64,000 nucleotides of DNA from Desulfocapsa sp. (lineage in GTDB: Bacteria > Desulfobacterota > Desulfobulbia > Desulfobulbales > Desulfocapsaceae), in assembly GCA_016765495.1 (NCBI GenBank), contig JAESPV010000096.1:1-64000 (forward strand), written 5' to 3'. Below are positions 58,831 to 64,000 of the stretch, in pieces. Every line of letters begins with the position of its first letter. Position 1 is the stretch's first letter. The notes under the pieces were generated by a model. That model worked only from the letters and a program-made list of their open reading frames with translations. It was not told where the DNA came from and made no database searches. Position numbers and translations under genes: made by a program.

Positions 58831-59134
58831 ACATTTCTCCTATGTTTTAATGGTTTACTTATGTTGTTAATGCTTTAAACCCTGTACATCCCTTTGTTCT
58901 TATACCTATCCTTAATAATGTTTATATGTTTATTATATTAATATATTATTATTATATATATATAGTATAGGGGGGTGATTAATCTACTCTATATATATCT
59001 CTATTTGGGTATATTAAATTTATATAAACGTAAACATTAAACATTATTCGCAGTCTACCCATACCCACTAAGGCCTGTACAGTGTTTTTTTAATTAAAAC
59101 ACGCGCCGAAACCCTACCCTATTATAAACATTAC
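58831..59134. other. AT-rich intergenic stretch
   Basis: About 300 bases, dominated by TATATA runs and repeated AAACATTA words. No supported gene. Probably holds promoters for 58830; none is clear. Confidence 0.5.
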
Positions 59135-59350
59135 CTAAAATTCTAACCGAGTACTCTGCACCAATTCAATCAACTCACTACGCACTGGTACTTCGGTTCC
59201 GAGTACACACTTCCAATGTGGTTTGCAGTATGGCGAGTAAGTATCTACCTTAGGACTAAAGAATAACTCGATTGGATCTGTGTTAGTTAGAGTCCAGAAA
59301 GACCTTAGTTGGGGAGTACTAGACCACCTTTTCTTCTTTGAAATAGCCAT
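59135..59350 (-). CDS. Hypothetical protein
   Basis: 71 residues (MAISKKKRWSSTPQLRSFW...), coupled by TAATG upstream. No family. Confidence 0.55.
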   Translation of the reverse strand: MAISKKKRWSSTPQLRSFWTLTNTDPIELFFSPKVDTYSPYCKPHWKCVLGTEVPVRSELIELVQSTRLEF

Positions 59351-59808
59351 TATATGCTTCCTCTTTCGGTGGGGGTATAGCAGTTCTTACCACAATGAGG
59401 GCAAGGCTGCTCGATAATAAGCCCACCACTGATACACTTTTGGCCATTATCTACAACACTGAACAAATTATTTATCTCCTTCTTCTGGGCTTTAACGTTA
59501 CGTTGGTAGGTGGCCGCTGATGCTTCTCTTATGAAACGCTCTTGTAACTTATCCCCATTAAACTCAACAAAATGGTAATTACCTGTATAAAGAATACGAG
59601 GCTTCACTCTGGGTATGAAAGAGTAGTACTCATCACCGCCACTTAATAGGAGCTCAACTGGATGGGATGAATTCAGCCATTCCCCATCACTGGAGTACCA
59701 ACGTAGCTTATAATCCACAATCTTATAAAAGGCGCCTGAGCTATTAGCCTTGACGAATAAGTAATGAGTAGCCCCGTAAGGCGCTCCTGCCCAACTAACT
59801 ATCTTCAT
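59350..59808 (-). CDS. Hypothetical protein with C-terminal zinc motif
   Basis: 152 residues. N-terminal beta-rich body with tryptophans; C-terminus carries CPHCGKNC. Coupled at both ends by TAATG. Possibly a nucleic acid binding factor. Confidence 0.6.
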   Translation of the reverse strand: MKIVSWAGAPYGATHYLFVKANSSGAFYKIVDYKLRWYSSDGEWLNSSHPVELLLSGGDEYYSFIPRVKPRILYTGNYHFVEFNGDKLQERFIREASAATYQRNVKAQKKEINNLFSVVDNGQKCISGGLIIEQPCPHCGKNCYTPTERGSI

Positions 59809-59990
59809 TACGCTGCCTCCTTATGAATAACCTTTAACGGAATACCCTGAGCCATAGCTCTACGGTTAATCCTATCCACCTTGCACCCAAGTATCTGAGC
59901 AATCATCTTAGCAGGAATATGACCAGCACACTTTAATAATAACCAGTCTGATCTATCATCCCAATTCTTTTGACCCTTTGGTGTTTTCAT
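59808..59990 (-). CDS. GcrA-like small helix-turn-helix protein
   Basis: 60 residues. NWDDRSDWLLLKCAGHIPAK and IAQILGCKVDRINRRAMAQG resemble the W.....L..LW..G.s...IA..LG.... .RRA....G pattern of GcrA-like DNA binders. Overlaps neighbours. Probably a small regulator. Confidence 0.5.
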   Translation of the reverse strand: MKTPKGQKNWDDRSDWLLLKCAGHIPAKMIAQILGCKVDRINRRAMAQGIPLKVIHKEAA

Positions 59991-60172
59991 AACCTCTTCT
60001 CCTGTACTCTAAATTTAAAGTTATCTAAGTAATCATGGAACCCATTAACAAACTCACAGGGCTCATCCCCTTCCCACCATATATCAGTATGGTAATAAGT
60101 ATAGGCGTAGCGATACCCACCTTTCAATACCATGAGCTCCGCTGCCAGCAACCCTTTCAACCATTCAGACAT
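59987..60172 (-). CDS. Hypothetical protein
   Basis: 61 residues, aromatic-rich (YRYAYTYYHTDIWWEGDEPC). Overlaps the next gene by ATGA. Small proteins of this aromatic type are frequent in phages. Confidence 0.55.
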   Translation of the reverse strand: MSEWLKGLLAAELMVLKGGYRYAYTYYHTDIWWEGDEPCEFVNGFHDYLDNFKFRVQEKRL

Positions 60173-60175
60173 ACG

Positions 60176-62578
60176 TTAATCCTCGCGCCAGCTATCGCCT
60201 AGACTATATAACTTGGCAGTTGTATTAAAATTGGACTTGGCTTGGGCTGGAGGTAATTGGTTAAGCATACCGTCATCCACTAGCTGTCTAAGTAAGTCCT
60301 CTCTCACTCTACTTACCCCACGGCCATCCTTTTTAAAGGAACTTATGTTTGCGCATCCTCTAGTAAGTTTGGAGTTGGGTATAACACCTTTGTCATGATA
60401 ATCCTTGTAATCAACATGGGGCTTCTTAACAAAGTAATTCTTAATCAACTGAACCATATCTTGGTACTGCTTAGCCTCACCACTACCAACATCCCCTTTC
60501 TCAAAGCGGGTCATAATGGCTGCTATATCACTCTCCACAAACGATTGAGCCCAGTTAAAACATTTGACATCTATTACAGGATTGTGGATATCATTACCAA
60601 CCGCTATCAAGGCTGCTAGCTTCAATAGTTTAAGATGGGAGCGATTCCATAACTGGCATAAGACTGGGTTAGCGGAACCATTAATAACATCAGTGGTACG
60701 CATCTCATAGGCCTTAGATAACACAGCAGCCTCATTAGTAAAGGTAACATCAATATGTTGTTTGTTCGCCACCATAGTTAGAACAGCAGAGACTAACTCT
60801 ACCAGATCATCTATCAAAGCATCATCAGGTTTAAAACCATTCTCTTCATTTAGGTACGGCCTCTTACCTTTGTATTCTAAAATAACAAACCGAGGTATCA
60901 AACCATCACTGATATGATGTTCGCTTAGCCCCTCATAAAACGTTTCGGGTGTGCTTTCCCCTAATAAAGAAAGGGCGGGCGATTCCACATCATCAGTATT
61001 CTTTTCTTTATCTGAATAGACACTGGCTCTTAGTATGGTTTCCTTACCAGACTTTTGGTACAAATCTAATAAGGCCGCTCGTAGAGTAACCTGAGCCCCG
61101 TTCGCTCTAGGATCACACAACTGCTGAAGAGTAATACCAAATTCACCCAGTATAGATAGAAAGGTAGATTTCTCACTCATCATCTTCACTAGAGCAGGAC
61201 CTGATGCAAATGCCGCAGGACCTCGGAACTGTTCAACGCCAGGAACTTGTTTGCGGATCTGATTGTTCAAGCGATCAATCCCTGAAGAGATACCTTCTTT
61301 ACCTACACCAGTCTTGGCCAATAGTATTAAATATTGGTTTAAACCAGTACCGGAGACATTATATCTTTGCCCTACTATGCCAGCCAAATATCCTAACGAG
61401 GCCATTAAACCAATTTCAGGAACTGGGCGTGGTGCCGACTCATAAATGTATTTCGCTACTCGACCAACCAAACCATCTGGAAATAGATCTTCCGCACTAA
61501 GCTGGGCTGTAACAATAACTGGATCAACTCTGGCAATCCTATCTTGCATGGTTTTACTAAAAGTATCTTTCAGCTTGCCCTGCTTCATCATGGTTAGGTT
61601 ACCATAGCCCTCATCTAGTATAATAGCCCCTTGCGGTACTTTTAAATGTTCGTAATCATTTTCGGTAATCCCCATCTCTTCGGCTGATACATTGGTATCC
61701 TGAGCATAACGCTTAGCCGCCATGTTCTTCATCATGTTCTGTGCCATGGCCTTGGTTGCTTCTAGATCGACTGGCTTGGGTTGATTAGCTCTAATCTTCT
61801 GTAAGGTATAATCAAGGTATTTATCGTTCTTGATAACCTTATCCCTTTTGCCCCGCTCGGTTAATCTAAAGATGCGCCTGCACTGTTCATTACTATCCGA
61901 ATAGAAAGCGATAATTGATAACAGGGCTAAATCCATTTCGGAATTTTGAATACCATCAGGAACACTGTTACATAGTTCTGTAAACTTAGCCCCATTAGCA
62001 GCACCCATCGCCATACTAATAATATCGTTATCATCTTCAGTAGCCACCAGCTCTTCTAACTCAACTGATGCTGATAGGGCTTTCATCTGGGAATACATAT
62101 TATCCAAAGCATCTTGGTAATTAACGATCGGTAGATCCTTCATTATATTACCAGTACAAATCATATAGCGTTGGGTTGAGTACATTTCCACAGTATCACG
62201 ATTGACGCCTTTCGGAATCGATCCCTTTACTATTATATGGACACCATTGCCTGATTGGCTGATCTCGGTATAACTTTCGAACATATTAATAATGTTCTGG
62301 TTTAACGCTGCATGGCCTTCTCGTTCTTCATCTGTCCATTTCTTCTTAGGATCGTATGGATCATCTAAATCAATAATCGTATACGGATCTTTTTCACTAA
62401 GGACGAATCCTATATGTGGAAACTTTTTATTGGCCAAGGCCTTTTCAAAAGTACTCCAAGTCTTAGAATTGGTAGGTGAAGCATTAAAACCATTTATAGC
62501 ATTAACGGGTAACTTATCAGCAGTGGCACAAACCCACTGGTCAAGTTCCCTTAATTCTTTTGGTATGCGTTCTAGCAT
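60176..62578 (-). CDS. Primase-helicase (AEP-like N-terminus, DUF3987 ATPase)
   Basis: 800 residues. N-terminal primase-polymerase type domain: IGFVLSEKDPYTIIDLDD with acidic metal site (70-73) and ISQSGNGVHIIVKG (106-119). A PriCT-like linker follows (about 215-265). The C-terminal ATPase has Walker A AKTGVGKE (421-428) and FLSILGEFGI with an acidic Walker B residue. It should lay primers and unwind DNA for the family A polymerase on the other arm. Confidence 0.85.
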   Translation of the reverse strand: MLERIPKELRELDQWVCATADKLPVNAINGFNASPTNSKTWSTFEKALANKKFPHIGFVLSEKDPYTIIDLDDPYDPKKKWTDEEREGHAALNQNIINMFESYTEISQSGNGVHIIVKGSIPKGVNRDTVEMYSTQRYMICTGNIMKDLPIVNYQDALDNMYSQMKALSASVELEELVATEDDNDIISMAMGAANGAKFTELCNSVPDGIQNSEMDLALLSIIAFYSDSNEQCRRIFRLTERGKRDKVIKNDKYLDYTLQKIRANQPKPVDLEATKAMAQNMMKNMAAKRYAQDTNVSAEEMGITENDYEHLKVPQGAIILDEGYGNLTMMKQGKLKDTFSKTMQDRIARVDPVIVTAQLSAEDLFPDGLVGRVAKYIYESAPRPVPEIGLMASLGYLAGIVGQRYNVSGTGLNQYLILLAKTGVGKEGISSGIDRLNNQIRKQVPGVEQFRGPAAFASGPALVKMMSEKSTFLSILGEFGITLQQLCDPRANGAQVTLRAALLDLYQKSGKETILRASVYSDKEKNTDDVESPALSLLGESTPETFYEGLSEHHISDGLIPRFVILEYKGKRPYLNEENGFKPDDALIDDLVELVSAVLTMVANKQHIDVTFTNEAAVLSKAYEMRTTDVINGSANPVLCQLWNRSHLKLLKLAALIAVGNDIHNPVIDVKCFNWAQSFVESDIAAIMTRFEKGDVGSGEAKQYQDMVQLIKNYFVKKPHVDYKDYHDKGVIPNSKLTRGCANISSFKKDGRGVSRVREDLLRQLVDDGMLNQLPPAQAKSNFNTTAKLYSLGDSWRED

Positions 62579-62587
62579 GACTTGCCC

Positions 62588-62803
62588 CTATACTTCTAAT
62601 TGTTTTTCTAGTAGGTATTCGTATAAGTATTGAACCCGATTAACAGAAGGATCATTCGACTTCTTGGCTTTCATATCTTTAATCCAAAAGAATGGTAAAC
62701 CAGTTTCGGCAAACATAATATGGGGCGGGGTTTTGTTTTCTTTTAATAGGGCATAGGTCTTTTTTAACAAAGTACCTTGAGCCTCTGGGTCAAATCGTTC
62801 CAT
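62588..62803 (-). CDS. Cro-like small regulator
   Basis: 71 residues. LLKKTYALLKENKTP ... ETGLPFFWIKDMKAKKSND then PSVNRVQYLYEYL matches a common small phage HTH protein that ends in NPSVNRVQ.LYE. Start is ATG 62803, six bases after GGAG; the frame from TTG 62815 overlaps that site. First gene of the leftward operon beside divergent promoters: a natural switch protein. Confidence 0.65.
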   Translation of the reverse strand: MERFDPEAQGTLLKKTYALLKENKTPPHIMFAETGLPFFWIKDMKAKKSNDPSVNRVQYLYEYLLEKQLEV

Positions 62804-62815
62804 TAACATCTCCAA

Positions 62816-62860
62816 TATAATTTATGAAATTCCCCTTTATTATAAATAGTAAATTTATAA
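62816..62860 (-). promoter_or_regulatory. Candidate leftward promoter
   Basis: TATAAT in TTTATAATAAAGGGG (about 62843-62830), no clear -35. The TATAATAAAGGGG block is also at 57353-57365, and as ATAATAAAGGGG at 56412-56423. Confidence 0.35.
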
Positions 62861-62901
62861 TTACCACCTTTATTTAATTTCATTTTATTTCATATAGGCG
62901 C

Positions 62902-62930
62902 TTGAGTTATGAGTACTCATGCCCTATAAT
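62902..62930 (+). promoter_or_regulatory. Rightward sigma70 promoter with palindromic operator
   Basis: TTGAGT (62902-62907), 17-base spacer, TATAAT (62925-62930). A perfect 12-base palindrome ATGAGTACTCAT (62909-62920) fills the spacer, so a dimeric repressor there would block RNA polymerase. Confidence 0.7.
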
Positions 62931-62975
62931 ATATATAAGAATTAAGAAATGCCATAACAAACCACGGAGAATAAA

Positions 62976-63119
62976 ATGCTATATCAAGTTAAGAACACAA
63001 TAACAGGCGAGTTAATTGGAAAGCCTAAATCATTAAGAGCGGCCAGCAAGCATTGTGATAGAATAGACCTAGCTTACGGTGCCATATGTTCAACCAAATT
63101 GTTAGTAAGGGGCGCGTAA
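62976..63119 (+). CDS. Small conserved phage protein
   Basis: 47 residues (MLYQVKNTITGELIG...RAASKHCDRIDLAYGA). CGGAGA precedes ATG. The Dx(x)D-YGA end is frequent in small early phage proteins of unknown function. Coupled to the next gene by TAATG. Confidence 0.65.
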   Translation: MLYQVKNTITGELIGKPKSLRAASKHCDRIDLAYGAICSTKLLVRGA

Positions 63120-63283
63120 TGAGTAAATTACAATTGGCCACTTGGCTTGCAACGGTTAGCTGGAGTAAAGGGCGTAACACTTTAGATGGCGCCTGTCCTA
63201 CCCAACAATCTTGGATCGATCGTTATATGGAATTATATAACACCCGCGAACTTCAAGAAGAATATAACTCATACATGTGTTAG
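63119..63283 (+). CDS. Small hypothetical protein
   Basis: 54 residues from ATG 63119 (MSKLQLATWLATVSWSK...). The frame could begin at 63086, but the ATG overlaps the previous stop. Tryptophan-rich. Unknown. Confidence 0.6.
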   Translation: MSKLQLATWLATVSWSKGRNTLDGACPTQQSWIDRYMELYNTRELQEEYNSYMC

Positions 63284-63292
63284 GAGAAGATT

Positions 63293-63541
63293 ATGTCCTT
63301 AGTAACCAACGAAATTGAATATATTGCCTCAGAAGCTGGTTTAACCATTACTGAAAAAGATGGTCATATCAAAGTTTGGGATATGAGTAAAGATGATAGC
63401 GAACCATTAGTGGCTTGGTACTACTTAGGCGACTTCAGAGAAGCTGCCACTGAAGCAATTGCCGAAGAGATCCCATCTGCCATCGAAACAGAAGATGATG
63501 CAGAGCTGTTGATCGAAATACTAATTAACATACCATTATAA
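63293..63541 (+). CDS. Acidic hypothetical protein
   Basis: 82 residues, acidic throughout (EEIPSAIETEDDAELLIEIL). AGGAGAAGATT precedes ATG. A DNA-mimic or anti-host protein is possible by charge, but unproven. Confidence 0.65.
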   Translation: MSLVTNEIEYIASEAGLTITEKDGHIKVWDMSKDDSEPLVAWYYLGDFREAATEAIAEEIPSAIETEDDAELLIEILINIPL

Positions 63542-63552
63542 AGGGGTATACT

Positions 63553-63714
63553 ATGAGAAATATTGTCGCAACCACATTAATCGTAATCGGTATCATCCTA
63601 GCGGTTGGTGCTGAGGCTCCTGAGTTATCCTTGGTACATGTAATGATCCAAGGCATTGGCGGTACCATTATAGCGGGTATCGGTGTAATTATTTATAAGG
63701 AAGAAGAATCGTGA
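63553..63714 (+). CDS. Small membrane protein
   Basis: 53 residues with two hydrophobic stretches (TTLIVIGIILAVGA and MIQGIGGTIIAGIGVIIY). AAGGGG upstream. Stop overlaps the GTG of the next gene (GTGA). Confidence 0.6.
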   Translation: MRNIVATTLIVIGIILAVGAEAPELSLVHVMIQGIGGTIIAGIGVIIYKEEES

Positions 63715-63932
63715 GTATTTGGTACGAACTATATGAATTACTAACGGCAGCAGCCATAGTAATGACCTTTTGCATAATTTGCTGGATACTTTTCTTCCCT
63801 CAGCAAATGAAAGAGCTGATATTCCGAACTGGTTGGTCTAGAGACCCTTGGTGTATAACTATTGGTTTCTGGTGCTATATATCAGTACCTGTGGTTTGGT
63901 TTATTATAACTTTATTAGGAGTGTACGTATGA
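63711..63932 (+). CDS. Small membrane protein
   Basis: 73 residues, GTG start, two membrane helices (LLTAAAIVMTFCIICWILFF and WCYISVPVVWFIITLLGVYV). With the gene upstream it may form a membrane complex. Confidence 0.6.
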   Translation: MSIWYELYELLTAAAIVMTFCIICWILFFPQQMKELIFRTGWSRDPWCITIGFWCYISVPVVWFIITLLGVYV

Positions 63933-64000
63933 ACGCTTCGCGTATGAGAAGGGATGGGCGAAATGCTTTCTGTCCCGAAGATACCCCTGAAGAACATTTA
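63929..64000 (+). CDS. Gene cut by the right window edge
   Basis: Starts MNASRMRRDGRNAFCPED with ATGA coupling and runs off the end. Twenty-four codons are visible; not identifiable. Confidence 0.5.
   Translation, partial: MNASRMRRDGRNAFCPEDTPEEHL

Noticed and set aside
1-64000. Temperate lifestyle
   Set aside because: No integrase, CI repressor, excisionase or partition genes recognised; a small Cro-like gene alone is not enough. Genes outside the window could change this.

Overview
The window is most of the genome of a tailed, double-stranded DNA bacteriophage with a long non-contractile (siphovirus-type) tail. This rests on a tape measure protein, a frameshifted pair of tail assembly chaperones, a major tail protein, a lambda gpL-like Fe-S tail tip protein, a J-like hub, an HK97-type capsid set and a large terminase. 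The host is probably a Gram-negative gammaproteobacterium: genes start on strong AGGAG sites and several products carry lipoprotein signals. The host genus cannot be read from the sequence. Gene content (7-deazaguanine genes, family A polymerase, DUF3987 primase-helicase) resembles the Queuovirinae type of siphovirus, but that placement is inference. Both ends are cut inside genes. No integrase, repressor or excisionase was recognised, so a lytic lifestyle is likelier.

Layout. (1) 1-14165, plus strand: DNA metabolism. It holds a DUF669-like protein, a Cas4/RecB-type nuclease, an SF2 helicase, small genes, then queE-queC-queD-folE, a PP-loop PAPS-reductase-like protein and a DpdA-type DNA transglycosylase. 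A clamp-like protein, a family A DNA polymerase and an HNH endonuclease follow. (2) 14166-14766: a secreted-protein gene with its own promoter, structured leader and terminator, probably a moron. (3) 14765-47227, minus strand: the virion module, listed here against coordinate order. Small and large terminase come first, the latter interrupted by an intein with class 3 features. Then come portal, holin candidate, a repeat-rich fibre-like protein, a sulfotransferase, 21-residue-repeat protein, connectors, XkdF-like protease, scaffold, decoration and capsid proteins, tail genes and receptor-binding protein. (4) 47298-55739, minus strand: many small genes, including an endolysin candidate, a phospholipase A2-like protein, a lipoprotein, an acyl carrier protein and small regulators. 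(5) 55740-59134: AT-rich control DNA with promoters, palindromes and AAATCGTCC direct repeats, a candidate origin or regulatory hub. (6) 59135-62803, minus strand: primase-helicase and small genes, ending in a Cro-like regulator. (7) 62816-64000: divergent promoters and small plus-strand genes that continue past the window.

How it fits together: FolE, QueD, QueE and QueC should make preQ0 from GTP, and DpdA would exchange it for guanine in phage DNA, hiding it from restriction enzymes. No QueF, ArcS or amidotransferase-QueC fusion is present here, so dPreQ0 is the simplest predicted base; the coupled PAPS-reductase-like gene might modify it further. Polymerase, clamp-like protein, helicase, nuclease and primase-helicase form a largely self-sufficient replisome. 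The most unusual points are the terminase intein at the ATPase P-loop, the sulfotransferase inside the virion operon, the phage acyl carrier protein beside a phospholipase-like gene, a recurring RPKAGT-type DNA-organising domain, and the iteron cluster.
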